Shown: in pieces, positions 9,030 through 17,419 of the stretch
Position numbering within the stretch: position 1 is the stretch's first letter
Layout: each line of letters begins with the position of its first letter
The notes under the pieces: model-generated
What the model was told of the DNA's origin: nothing
The model's database searches: none
Seen by the model: only the letters and a program-made list of their open reading frames with translations
Made by a program: the position numbers and the translations under genes
Source of the DNA: Anaerolineaceae bacterium
GTDB lineage: Bacteria > Chloroflexota > Anaerolineae > Anaerolineales > Anaerolineaceae
Assembly (NCBI GenBank): GCA_002702705.1
Contig: PABH01000033.1
Location: 1-64,000, forward strand
Direction: 5' to 3'
Length of the DNA stretch: 64,000 bases

Positions 9030-9055
9030 ATTATTAGATTTATTACTCTAATAAT
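9030..9055. promoter_or_regulatory. Candidate TetR operator
   Basis: Inverted repeat ATTATTAGA at 9030-9038 and TCTAATAAT at 9047-9055, with an 8-bp spacer, 28 nt upstream of the TetR start. The heptamer TACTCTA also occurs twice, 20 bp apart, at 9024-9030 and 9044-9050. The position fits autorepression. The rest of 9056-9288 shows no gene. Confidence 0.5.
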
Positions 9056-9288
9056 AATGCTTTAATACTAAATTGTCAAGGTAAATTAAATGAAAAAACT
9101 AGCATGGAATTAATAAATTACAGACTTTGGCTAATGGGTGAAAGAGATCAATTTATTAAGATTGATTAGTTTTATTTATTTTTGACTTGTCCTGATTAGT
9201 TTTTTGATATTACAATTGATTTTTTATTCCCTTGACCACATCAACCATTATTTAATCGATAAAAAACTACCTCATTAAAAAGGATCGT

Positions 9289-10029
9289 ATGCGCCGCTTA
9301 ATAAAATTTATTTTTTTGCTGTTACTCGTTTTTGTCGGATTACAACTGATGAATCAGTTTTTAATATTTACCGGAAATAAATTATTCGATTGGCTGCGGA
9401 TGCCAAATGAATATGAAGTATTAACGGTGGGTATTTTTCAGCAGTTGATTCAGATTTTTTTGGCAATCTTTTTGGCAAAACTACTCATCAATAAAAACAG
9501 TTCAGAGATTGGTATAAATGCCCGCAACCTGAAACAAAGTTTTAAATATTTTGGTTATTTTTCATTATGTATTATTGTAATTATCCTGGCTTATCTTTTT
9601 CTCAGTTATTTTTATTTCACGGATCTTTGGCTGGAAATGCGGAACGCAAAATTACCCGGCGTGTCAGGGATCGTTACAAAAATCCTGTTTCAGAGCATTT
9701 TCCCCGGTTTAGGGGAAGAGTTGTTATTCCGCGGTTTTTTGATTTCATTGTTTATTAAATCAATCGATCTGAATATCGAAAAAACCGGTGCAAAAATCGT
9801 TGTTTCTTTGGTTTCCGCCGTGTTTTTTACGATGGCTCATATTTATTTCCAACCGATCCCCTTCCAAATTACACATATTGATGTGGTTCAGCTGCTTTTG
9901 GCTTTCTTTTGCAGTCTTTTTTATTCCTTTATGTTTCTTAAAACAAAAAGCCTGGTTGGGCCGATCATTTCCCATAATTTTTCCAATGTGACCATGACGA
10001 TTACGGGCTATATCGTTTCGATCCTCTAA
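9289..10029 (+). CDS. CPBP-family intramembrane metalloprotease
   Basis: Abi/CAAX-type (Rce1-like) intramembrane peptidase, 246 residues with about seven or eight hydrophobic segments. The catalytic motifs are present: Glu143-Glu144 with Arg148 (EELLFR), His184 (FFTMAH), and a further His in the last third (ISHN). AAGGATC precedes the ATG. It stands alone between a TetR operon and a repeat region. The bacterial roles of this family range from bacteriocin self-immunity to peptide maturation; no partner gene is visible here. Confidence 0.87.
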   Translation: MRRLIKFIFLLLLVFVGLQLMNQFLIFTGNKLFDWLRMPNEYEVLTVGIFQQLIQIFLAIFLAKLLINKNSSEIGINARNLKQSFKYFGYFSLCIIVIILAYLFLSYFYFTDLWLEMRNAKLPGVSGIVTKILFQSIFPGLGEELLFRGFLISLFIKSIDLNIEKTGAKIVVSLVSAVFFTMAHIYFQPIPFQITHIDVVQLLLAFFCSLFYSFMFLKTKSLVGPIISHNFSNVTMTITGYIVSIL

Positions 10030-10080
10030 CCAATCGAAATATCCGTGCGACAGAGGGACAGTTAACCATACCATCAGTGG

Positions 10081-10326
10081 TAGGGTGGGTTGGTTTGGAG
10101 AATAATGTAACCTAAATATGGAAAAGTGTTCCTGAATGGAAGTAAGCCGCAAACAACCCACCACATAGAGGCTACAAAAACAAATCGCCGTTCACAGAGC
10201 TTCCCCAATTTACTGATTCTGATTCGTTAGTTGGCCTTTTTGTGGTGGGTTGTTTGCAATTTAATGAAAGCCAAAGTAAATTTTTAATCCATTTCAACAA
10301 TTTAGATCGCAAACCAACCCACCCTA
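10081..10326. repeat. BIME/REP-like cluster of four alternating GTGGGTTG units
   Basis: Nested perfect inverted repeats: outer arms TAGGGTGGGTTGGTTT (10081-10096) and complement (10311-10326); inner arms 10149-10165 (GCAAACAACCCACCACA) and complement (10241-10257). The four arms are degenerate copies of GTGGGTTGnTTTGC in alternating orientation, so two hairpins in tandem or one long nested structure can form. This resembles REP/BIME elements mobilised by RAYT transposases, but no transposase is in the window. The whole gap 10030-10533 contains no gene. Confidence 0.75.
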
Positions 10327-10476
10327 CGGTGCTTGACCCCTTTCGAATGGTAATTTTTACCCTAACCGTTTTTTAATAACGTATAAACTATTTTATCGAT
10401 CTTTAACAAGGTTAATAAATTTGTTTTTTTGGAAAAGTGATTCTAGTTTATTAGTTAAATTTTTATTGATAATCGT

Positions 10477-10482
10477 TATAAT
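10477..10482 (+). promoter_or_regulatory. Candidate -10 box for the glycosyltransferase gene
   Basis: TATAAT 51 nt upstream of the start, in an A/T-rich stretch (10327-10533) with no other visible content. The -35 region is weak. Confidence 0.35.
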
Positions 10483-10533
10483 TAGTCTGTATTTGATTTA
10501 AACTTCCCCTGAAAAAACTGGAAAGTAAAATTT

Positions 10534-11811
10534 ATGAAAAAAATCACCATCTTCGCGGCTGGTTCACGTGGCGATATTCAGCCCTGTTTGGCGTTAGCTA
10601 TCGGGTTAAAACAAACCGGTTATCAGGTAACCATGGCAGCCCCCCAAGATTTCGAAAAATTTATTACGCAGTATGGGGTTGGTTTTTACCCGTTACGTGG
10701 GGATGTGCAAAAGGTTATGGCCAGCGACACCGGGCGGGAATTTATGGAGCAGGGAGGTTCAAACCCGCTGAAGTCGATTCAAGCCATCAGGACATTAATG
10801 GCGCCGATTGTTAAGGAAATGGTTGAGGATGCGTTTGAAGCCTGCCGCGGTGCAGATTTATTGATCTGTCTTGGTGTTTTTAGTCCATTTGGTTTTTCCA
10901 TTGCGGAAGCACTCCAAATCCCGATCATCAACATTGAACCAACCCCGCTGCTGCCATCAAAAAGTTTCGCTGCACCTTCATGGCCTATTCAAAAAAACCT
11001 GGGGGGAATCCATAACCATGTTTCAGGGCTGTTGATGCTTGAAGTGATCTGGCAGTGGTACCGCCCGTTTGTGTTTGATTTCCGTAAACATTTGGGTTTG
11101 CCGGTTTCTAACGCGGCCCGGTTTTATAAATTATTAAGATCCACCCCAATGTTAAGCGCCTACAGCCCGAGCATCATTCCTTTTCCAGCGGACTGGTCCG
11201 CCAATATTCATATTACCGGGTATTTTTTCCTGGATAATCAGGCCAATTGGCTTCCATCCCCGGAACTATGCGCGTTTTTAGAAGCCGGTCCAAAACCGGT
11301 TTGTATTGGATTTGGCAGTATGGCAGGGCGGGAGCCGGAAAAATTTGCCAGCCTGGTTTTGGAAGCGCTCGCCAAAAGTGGGCAGCGCGGTTTACTGCTA
11401 ACGGGTTGGGGTGGGTTAAGTGCCAGAGATGTGCCGGAGGATGTTTTTGTATTGGAATCGGCACCCCATGCTTGGTTGTTTCCACGTATGGTGGCCGTGG
11501 TGCATCATGGCGGTGCCGGAACAACGGCCGAAGGTTTACGAGCCGGAGTACCCAATATCATTATTCCGTTTGCATTCGACCAGTTCTTTTGGGGAGCGCG
11601 CATTCACTCATTGGGGATAGGACCAAAACCGATCCCGCAAAAGAAATTGACTGCTGATTCTTTGGCGGAAGCAATCCGAATCACAACCACGGACCCGAGC
11701 AAAAGCGAACAGGCCAAATTAGTGGGGGCACGTATTCGAGCCGAAAACGGCATTTTTCATGCGGTTGAATTGATCAAACAAATGATCGATGAACCCGCAG
11801 CAAGAATATAG
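10534..11811 (+). CDS. UGT/GT28-type glycosyltransferase (sterol or lipid glucosyltransferase-like)
   Basis: 425 residues, GT-B fold. The N-terminal half opens with AAGSRGDIQPCLALA, the GT28 acceptor-domain signature. The C-terminal half carries the nucleotide-sugar motif HHGGAGTT at 324-331 followed by PFAFDQFFWG. It looks like enzymes that glycosylate sterols, hopanoids, carotenoids or macrolides using UDP- or dTDP-sugars; the acceptor is unknown. An E2-like acyltransferase begins 11 nt downstream, so the two may modify the same lipid or glycoside. Confidence 0.88.
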   Translation: MKKITIFAAGSRGDIQPCLALAIGLKQTGYQVTMAAPQDFEKFITQYGVGFYPLRGDVQKVMASDTGREFMEQGGSNPLKSIQAIRTLMAPIVKEMVEDAFEACRGADLLICLGVFSPFGFSIAEALQIPIINIEPTPLLPSKSFAAPSWPIQKNLGGIHNHVSGLLMLEVIWQWYRPFVFDFRKHLGLPVSNAARFYKLLRSTPMLSAYSPSIIPFPADWSANIHITGYFFLDNQANWLPSPELCAFLEAGPKPVCIGFGSMAGREPEKFASLVLEALAKSGQRGLLLTGWGGLSARDVPEDVFVLESAPHAWLFPRMVAVVHHGGAGTTAEGLRAGVPNIIIPFAFDQFFWGARIHSLGIGPKPIPQKKLTADSLAEAIRITTTDPSKSEQAKLVGARIRAENGIFHAVELIKQMIDEPAARI

Positions 11812-11822
11812 GAATTTTCCAT

Positions 11823-12608
11823 ATGAAAACAAACCAAAAAATGGCTACGGTTCAGCCTTTTCCCAGAGAACGTTTACTGATGGCAGATGGCGGGTTTCTC
11901 GGTTTGCAAAAGCATACCGTGCATGGCCTGGTAGAGTTTGATATTACCCGCGCCCGGGAATTAATCCTGGAGCACCGAAAAAAAACAGGGGAAGCTTTAT
12001 CTTTCTCGGCATTTTTCCTGGCATGTTTGGGAAAGGCGATCGATGCGAATAAACAGGTACATGCTTACCGGAACTGGCGGAATCAATTATACATTTTTGA
12101 TGAAGTTGATGTGAACATGTTATTTGAAGTGGAAGTGGACGGTGAAAAAACAATCCGCCCCCACATCCTGCGCGGCGTAAATAAGATGGATGTTCAGGCT
12201 ATTCAAAGTGAAATGGACGCCTTCCAAAAGCAGCACCAAGGCAGCGAGGAATCACAGTTTATTAACTGGTTTGTGCGTTTGCCTCAATTTATCCGGCGGT
12301 TGTTTCTGCGATTTCTATTTAAGAGTCCGCAGGCCCTGAAGAAATATTACGGCACAGTGTTGGTTACTTCGGTTGGGATGTTCGGATCCGGCACTGGATG
12401 GGGTATTCCGGTACCCAATCATTCCTTGCAGATTACATTGGGTGGAATGGGCGATAAACCAGGGGTAGTAAATCGCCGGATCGAAGTACGAAAGTATCTG
12501 AGTGTTACCATTAGTTTTGACCATGATGTTGTGGATGGAGCACCCGTGGCGCGGTTTATGCAGCGGCTTAAAAAGCTGGTTGAGAATGGTTATGGGTTGT
12601 CGGATTAA
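11823..12608 (+). CDS. Stand-alone 2-oxoacid dehydrogenase E2-type acyltransferase domain
   Basis: 261 residues matching the catalytic domain of dihydrolipoamide acyltransferases (chloramphenicol-acetyltransferase fold). The catalytic motif HDVVDG is at 234-239, where E2 enzymes have HRVVDG. There is no lipoyl or E1/E3-binding domain, and no dehydrogenase subunits are nearby, so it is probably not part of a 2-oxoacid dehydrogenase complex. An internal segment (about 125-175) is unlike classical E2. It is probably co-transcribed with the upstream glycosyltransferase. Confidence 0.85.
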   Translation: MKTNQKMATVQPFPRERLLMADGGFLGLQKHTVHGLVEFDITRARELILEHRKKTGEALSFSAFFLACLGKAIDANKQVHAYRNWRNQLYIFDEVDVNMLFEVEVDGEKTIRPHILRGVNKMDVQAIQSEMDAFQKQHQGSEESQFINWFVRLPQFIRRLFLRFLFKSPQALKKYYGTVLVTSVGMFGSGTGWGIPVPNHSLQITLGGMGDKPGVVNRRIEVRKYLSVTISFDHDVVDGAPVARFMQRLKKLVENGYGLSD

Positions 12609-12641
12609 ATAAAAACGGTTTGCCGTTTTTAATAAGATTTT

Positions 12642-13112
12642 ATGATGGAAAACCAAATGACAACAAGAGAAATTTTGTTAGAAAACCTGAATGAAACGGT
12701 CTCCCAGCTGTTGGAAACCTGCCAGGGAATTCGTGATCCAAATTCATTGGTCTATGAGGGGTGGACGGTTAAAGATGTTTTAAGCCACCTAACGTTTTGG
12801 CATGAAAGTTTCGCGCGGAATACCAGCGATCTGGTCAATGGTTCAAAACCAAAACCATTACGGGGAAAATACAGCTTATTAAATGAGCGCTGTTTTGCGG
12901 AATTTCGACCACTGACAATGGAAGAAGTAATTACGCGATTCAAAAAGGCGCATGCCGTCATTCAGAAAAATATCCTGGATGATACACTGAAACTCATTCC
13001 TTACAGGGTGGGCTCGAGGGATTATCCTCCTGATGAACATCTAAAAATTGTCAACGATCATATCAAAGAACATACAAACGATATTAAAAAAGTTTTCCCC
13101 GGTTTAAAATAA
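12642..13112 (+). CDS. ClbS/DfsB-family four-helix bundle protein
   Basis: 156 residues; starts at 12642, 12645 or 12657 are all possible. The N-terminal helix pair with WTVKDVLSHLTFWHE matches the ClbS/DfsB/DinB-like bundle, a family that includes cyclopropane hydrolases protecting against colibactin and many uncharacterised members. The His and Glu residues expected in such bundles are present, but a metal site cannot be assigned. It lies in a run of small plus-strand enzymes. Confidence 0.8.
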   Translation: MMENQMTTREILLENLNETVSQLLETCQGIRDPNSLVYEGWTVKDVLSHLTFWHESFARNTSDLVNGSKPKPLRGKYSLLNERCFAEFRPLTMEEVITRFKKAHAVIQKNILDDTLKLIPYRVGSRDYPPDEHLKIVNDHIKEHTNDIKKVFPGLK

Positions 13113-13141
13113 CGGTACCCATCACAAAATAGGAGAAGACT

Positions 13142-13438
13142 ATGTATGGATTGATTGGTAAAATAATCGCTGTTCCGGGACAGCGGGAAACGCTCTGCGC
13201 CATCTTGATGGAAGGTATGGCGTCTATGCCCGGATGTCTGAGTTATATTGTTGGGTTAGATGTCACCGATATGGATGCTGTTTGGGTGACAGAAGTTTGG
13301 GAAAATCAAGCCAGCCATCAGGCTTCCCTATCGCTGCCGTCAGTGCAAGCCGCCATAACCAAAGGCAGACCGTTGATCGCGGGTTTTGGTGAGCGTTTTG
13401 AAACCACACCCTTGGGTGGTTTTGGGTTTTCGATTTAA
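13142..13438 (+). CDS. Antibiotic biosynthesis monooxygenase (ABM/YgiN-like) domain protein
   Basis: 98 residues, the usual size for a single ABM ferredoxin-like domain. The pattern of a first strand (YGLIGKIIAVPGQ), a central strand with PGCLSYIVG and the VTEVWENQASHQAS helix entry fits quinol monooxygenase and haem-degrading relatives. AGGAGAAG precedes the ATG by 4 nt. Its likely role is oxidation of a small aromatic or quinol; no substrate evidence is seen. Confidence 0.85.
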   Translation: MYGLIGKIIAVPGQRETLCAILMEGMASMPGCLSYIVGLDVTDMDAVWVTEVWENQASHQASLSLPSVQAAITKGRPLIAGFGERFETTPLGGFGFSI

Positions 13439-13480
13439 CATATTCTATGAACACTTACTTTTAACAACAGGTTGTAAAAG

Positions 13481-13900
13481 ATGAAAAATACAATCGAGTA
13501 CATTTATTCCATTGAAGGGATTACGCCTGATCAACTGAAGGGCTTTTTTGTGGGGTGGCCAAATCCACCAAGCCCTGAGGTTCATTTGGAGTTATTAAAA
13601 AAAAGTGATGTGGTTGTTCTGGCCGTAGATAAAAAAACTAAAAAAGTTGTTGGTTTTATTACTGCAATCACTGACCATGTGCTGGCGGCTTATATTCCGC
13701 TTTTAGAAGTGCTGCCGGATTATCAGAAACAGCAAATTGGAAAAAGACTTACTCAAGAAATGTTAACCCTCCTAAAAGAATTTTATATGGTTGATTTACT
13801 ATGTGATGCAGATTTACAATCTTTTTATGAACAATTGGGTATGCGTAAAGCGACTGGTATGTTTATTCGCAACTATGATAAACAGTCCGGGACAAAATAA
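13481..13900 (+). CDS. GNAT-family N-acetyltransferase
   Basis: 139 residues. The acetyl-CoA site is visible as LEVLPDYQKQQIGKRL (motif A), preceded by the strand KVVGFITAITD, and the C-terminal FYEQLGM strand-helix closes the fold. It resembles small YpeA/AAC-like acetyltransferases; the acceptor is unknown. It sits between an ABM monooxygenase and a lipoprotein gene with short spacers. Confidence 0.88.
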   Translation: MKNTIEYIYSIEGITPDQLKGFFVGWPNPPSPEVHLELLKKSDVVVLAVDKKTKKVVGFITAITDHVLAAYIPLLEVLPDYQKQQIGKRLTQEMLTLLKEFYMVDLLCDADLQSFYEQLGMRKATGMFIRNYDKQSGTK

Positions 13901-13926
13901 TTTTGTTATAAACGATAGGAGATAAA

Positions 13927-14550
13927 TTGTTGGGTAAAACAGTATATTGGGGTGTCTCCATTTTGATATTGCTTGTCTCATGCCAGCCAAAAAATATTCT
14001 TTCATCGGAAACTGGTGAAATGGTATCTTCACAGCAGGTTGAACAGTTGATTTGTGGTTCACAAACTGATTGTTTATCCGAAATTTGCGAGGATAAACAA
14101 GCCTGCCCATTGGTTATGGCTTTATCTGATCCCATTATTTTTGATTTTATTAAAACGTATTCCCAGTGTGAAGGATGTGCTGTTCCGGTGTTTTCTCCCC
14201 AGAACGGCATCGGTAAATGTATTGAATATGAAATAAACACAATGGAAAGAGAGCCAGTTGTTAAATTTTGGGTGTCGCAGCAGTGTGATTTTCGTTATGC
14301 GGATCCGATTCAGACGAGTATATTGATTACCATCGATACAGATACATTTCACATAATAAAAGTTAGGCCATATGGTGCATATATCCAGGACCCTTCCTAT
14401 TGTAAAATAGACAGTGATTGTAAGGACTTGACCGGGAGTGGTGTGCCCTTTATCGGCTGCAGCAATTTCTTGTATGCGCCATTAAATTGGTCCGGGTATG
14501 GGGTTAACGAAACTTGTATCTGCAAAACAAACCAATGTCAGGAAAAATAA
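13927..14550 (+). CDS. Cysteine-rich lipoprotein of unknown function
   Basis: 207 residues from tandem TTG codons (13927 or 13930) with AGGAG ending at 13921. A short signal peptide ends in a lipobox (LLVSC). The mature part holds more than a dozen cysteines, clustered at residues 37-64, 77-102 and in the C-terminal 70 residues, including CKIDSDC and CICKTNQC spacings that suggest disulfide-bonded subdomains. I do not recognise a family. It ends 23 nt before the metallo-beta-lactamase start chosen here. Confidence 0.7.
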   Translation: MLGKTVYWGVSILILLVSCQPKNILSSETGEMVSSQQVEQLICGSQTDCLSEICEDKQACPLVMALSDPIIFDFIKTYSQCEGCAVPVFSPQNGIGKCIEYEINTMEREPVVKFWVSQQCDFRYADPIQTSILITIDTDTFHIIKVRPYGAYIQDPSYCKIDSDCKDLTGSGVPFIGCSNFLYAPLNWSGYGVNETCICKTNQCQEK

Positions 14551-14573
14551 AATCAATAAACCAGGGAGAAAAA

Positions 14574-15452
14574 ATGTCTCAGTCTTTAACAAAATTAACA
14601 TCCAATTTATGGGTGTACCAAAGTGAACTTTATTTTACGAACAGTGGTATTTTTCTGGATGATGGACAAGCCTGTTTGATTGATCCGGGTATTTTTCCTC
14701 AAGAGATAAAAATGATTAAAGGATTTGTCGGTGAAAAACAGGCCGAACCGCAAAGTTTAGTTATTACCCACAGCCATTGGGATCATATTCTGGGGTCGGA
14801 GTTTTTCCCAGGGGTAAATATCATAACGCAGGATAATTACTTAAAAGAAATCAGCGGTGGAAATGAAACCCACATCCTCAAACAAATTAAGAAATGGCAA
14901 ACGGAATGTGAAGTGGAACGAACTCAGCCCTTTGAAATTCCAAAACCAGACCAGACTTTTAATAAAGAGATGCAGCTCTCTGTAGGAAATCTTTCTCTTT
15001 TCCATGCGCCAGGACATGCGGCGGATCAATTGGTGGTGTATCAAGCTGACCAGGGTGTATTGTGGGCAGCGGATATGCTCAGTGATTTGGAGATTCCCTT
15101 TGTCAGTGATAATCTGGCAGCGTATCAGGCCACATTAATAATGTTGTCCACTTTTGATATTGAGCTGTTGATCCCGGGGCATGGCTTTTTAACAAAAGAA
15201 AAAACGGATATCCATACAAGAATCAGTGAAGACATACGCTACTTGCAAGAATTGAAAGATAAGGTAGAACAGGCAATTCGTGCTGGTTTTTCCCTACAGG
15301 AAACAATAGAAGTTTGTTCGTCCTTGCAGTACCGGCACCCGGAAGATAACGCCGGACCGCACCGATTAAATGTGGAAAGTGCGTACCTCGAATTAGGCGG
15401 TGATGCCGATCCTGCTCTGGTTGGCTGGAATAAGATGGACGGAGAATCGTGA
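14574..15452 (+). CDS. Metallo-beta-lactamase-fold hydrolase
   Basis: 292 residues from ATG 14574, which has AGGGAG 5 nt upstream; the longer reading from 14514 would overlap the lipoprotein gene and lacks a ribosome site. The zinc motif THSHWDH is at 65-71, followed by GHAADQ, AADML and a C-terminal PGHG, giving the complete metal ligand set of the glyoxalase II/lactonase branch. A helical C-terminal extension of about 80 residues follows. The substrate is unknown (thioester, lactone or similar). Confidence 0.9.
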   Translation: MSQSLTKLTSNLWVYQSELYFTNSGIFLDDGQACLIDPGIFPQEIKMIKGFVGEKQAEPQSLVITHSHWDHILGSEFFPGVNIITQDNYLKEISGGNETHILKQIKKWQTECEVERTQPFEIPKPDQTFNKEMQLSVGNLSLFHAPGHAADQLVVYQADQGVLWAADMLSDLEIPFVSDNLAAYQATLIMLSTFDIELLIPGHGFLTKEKTDIHTRISEDIRYLQELKDKVEQAIRAGFSLQETIEVCSSLQYRHPEDNAGPHRLNVESAYLELGGDADPALVGWNKMDGES

Positions 15453-15479
15453 TCAATATAGATAAATCCGGACTGTGTA

Positions 15480-15962
15480 ATGCGTGATAAACAATTTGTG
15501 GCCGTTCACCGCGGGGGAGAACTGAGCAAAGAAAATCATTCTCGGTTGATGCATTGGGGAAGGCTGTGTGCACTGCGTGGTTTATCCTTGTTAAAGGACA
15601 GTATTGATGCCCGATTAGAACATGCCCTAGTGGTGGCAGAAGCATGGGAAAAGGGGGAAACAAGCGTAGGTGAGGCGCAAAGAGCTTCCGTAGCCGCCCA
15701 TGCAGCCGCGAGGGAATCTTCTGATCCTGTCTCCACAGCGGTGGCACGTGCGATTGGTCACGCAGTCGCTACAGCGCATATGGCAGATCATTCACTGGGT
15801 GGTGCCTTATATGTATTGAAGGCGATTAAATTAGCTGGTGGTGCTATCGATCAAGAAAAAAAATGGCAGATGGAACAGCTGCAGTCAATGGGACTACCGT
15901 CGGAATTGGTAACGTTAATCCAGAAGAATTTGACTGTAAAAGAAAAAGCCTTAATTAAGTAG
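15480..15962 (+). CDS. Imm5-like putative immunity protein
   Basis: 160 residues, all helical. The pattern RDKQ..AVHRGGELS near the start, then DARLEHALVVAEAWEKGE, Ala-rich central helices and IGHAVATAHMADHSLGGALY matches the Imm5-like putative immunity domain known from polymorphic toxin loci. No toxin or secretion gene lies nearby, so it would be an orphan immunity gene or a domesticated relative. It follows the metallo-beta-lactamase by 27 nt. Confidence 0.7.
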   Translation: MRDKQFVAVHRGGELSKENHSRLMHWGRLCALRGLSLLKDSIDARLEHALVVAEAWEKGETSVGEAQRASVAAHAAARESSDPVSTAVARAIGHAVATAHMADHSLGGALYVLKAIKLAGGAIDQEKKWQMEQLQSMGLPSELVTLIQKNLTVKEKALIK

Positions 15963-16054
15963 ATTTAGCAAGAAGCGATATAAATTAATTTGACGCCGTG
16001 GAAAACATGTTCTATTATATAAACATTGTTTTGGCTTTTTTAATGGAGCGTTAT

Positions 16055-16627
16055 ATGAGAAAATTAAAACTTCAAGTTCAAATATCCGTGGATGGATTTA
16101 TGGCTGGTCCCAATGGGGAAATGGACTTTTTGGTGTGGGATTGGGATGAACAATTAGAAAACTATGTCACGGATTTAACAAACTCAATCGATACAATCAT
16201 CCTTGGAAGAAAACTTGCTGAAGGTTTTATTCCACATTGGGCAGCTGTAGCTGCCAACCCGGATGATCCCCAATTCTCTGCTGGCCAGAAATTTACGGAT
16301 ACGCACAAAGTTGTGTTTACTAAAACGTTGGAACAATCGCCATGGGCAAACACCGTTTTAGCAAAAAGTGGTTTGCATGAGGAGGTCACTAAATTAAAAC
16401 AACAAGATGGCAAAGATATCATTGTTTACGGTGGTGCAGAATTTGTTTCCGGGCTGATTAAACAAGGCCTGATCGATGAGTACCATTTATTTATTAATCC
16501 AACAGCAATTGGGACTGGTCTTTCCCTTTTTAACAAAATTACTCAATACCAACCATTAACGCTGAAGAAGTCGATGGCATTTGAATGTGGCATTGTGGTT
16601 AATTGTTACAACCCAAAAGTGGATTAA
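16055..16627 (+). CDS. Dihydrofolate reductase-like (RibD C-terminal) protein
   Basis: 190 residues from ATG 16055, with GGAG at 16045-16048; an upstream GTG (15998) lacks a ribosome site and adds an unlikely hydrophobic leader. The first strand LQVQISVDGFMAGPNGEMDF and the later DIIVYGGAEFVSGLIKQGLIDEY are hallmarks of the RibD C-terminal/DHFR-like reductases of the YyaP/YwjB type, which bind NADPH and reduce unknown substrates. Genes of this type are common in accessory detoxification clusters. Confidence 0.88.
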   Translation: MRKLKLQVQISVDGFMAGPNGEMDFLVWDWDEQLENYVTDLTNSIDTIILGRKLAEGFIPHWAAVAANPDDPQFSAGQKFTDTHKVVFTKTLEQSPWANTVLAKSGLHEEVTKLKQQDGKDIIVYGGAEFVSGLIKQGLIDEYHLFINPTAIGTGLSLFNKITQYQPLTLKKSMAFECGIVVNCYNPKVD

Positions 16628-16703
16628 TTGTCTTTACTTCTTCTACGAACGATCAAGAAAGCAGTGTTTTAAAAATAACAATGTCAGGAATCATGGAGAG
16701 ACT

Positions 16704-17327
16704 ATGAATTTTAATAAGCTAAAACAAGCAGAAGAAGCATTTTTAAACCGCTATCCAGGTGGTTTTGATAACCCTGAGATGGTTGAAATTGGAAAAAAAC
16801 ATAAAATGGACAAAATGATTGGTTTTACCCATGCATGTTTTGAAAAAAACAACTTCAACCAACCTGATTTGATTGTAGATAATATGATTAAGGTTGTCAG
16901 TCGTTCCTCCATGGTTTCAGTATTTGAGAAACCAAAGTTCAGGGACTACGTAATTTCTCTGAGCCCACCCAGCAAACTGCTGCTTTCCCAGGGTTTGGAT
17001 TTTTTGTTATATGGAAATGAACAGCAGGGGTTTGAGATGATACTGGATGTATTAAAAAACGGAAAGTTGGCAAAATGGTCATTAATGACAATCTGCCAGA
17101 CTTATTTTCGGCCTGATTTTGACGTATTTATCAAACCAACGACGACAAAGTGGGTGATCGAATTCCTTGAAATAGATCACTTGAAATATAAACCAACACC
17201 AACCTGGTCATTTTATGAACAATATCGTTCTTTGATTAACGAAATCAAATCCGAAGTTGACCCTTCCCTTTCACGGTACAATGCTGCTTTTTCCGGGTTT
17301 CTTATGTTGAGCATGAAGGATTATTAA
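16704..17327 (+). CDS. Conserved hypothetical protein
   Basis: 207 residues from ATG 16704, with GGAGAG 3 nt upstream. It is mostly helical by eye, with no signal peptide and no catalytic motif I can name. The N-terminal YPGGFDNPEMVEIGKKHKMDKM segment (cut here by description only) looks like a conserved block; aromatic residues are abundant in the C-terminal half. I recognise it only as resembling uncharacterised cytosolic proteins of Firmicutes. It sits between the RibD-like reductase and a DinB protein. Confidence 0.65.
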   Translation: MNFNKLKQAEEAFLNRYPGGFDNPEMVEIGKKHKMDKMIGFTHACFEKNNFNQPDLIVDNMIKVVSRSSMVSVFEKPKFRDYVISLSPPSKLLLSQGLDFLLYGNEQQGFEMILDVLKNGKLAKWSLMTICQTYFRPDFDVFIKPTTTKWVIEFLEIDHLKYKPTPTWSFYEQYRSLINEIKSEVDPSLSRYNAAFSGFLMLSMKDY

Positions 17328-17419
17328 AAATGGTGTGGGTTAACCCAAGACTGGCCATAAAGTATGGGTTTGTTTTTACAGCAAGATAAAGACGAACTGC
17401 ATCATAAGGATAATGAGAT

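Noticed and set aside
10141-10260. Insertion sequence with terminal inverted repeats
   Set aside because: The interval between the inner arms is only 75 bp with no transposase or target duplication; a REP/BIME-type element fits better.
11823-12608. Part of a pyruvate or branched-chain 2-oxoacid dehydrogenase complex
   Set aside because: No lipoyl or peripheral-binding domain and no E1 or E3 gene nearby.
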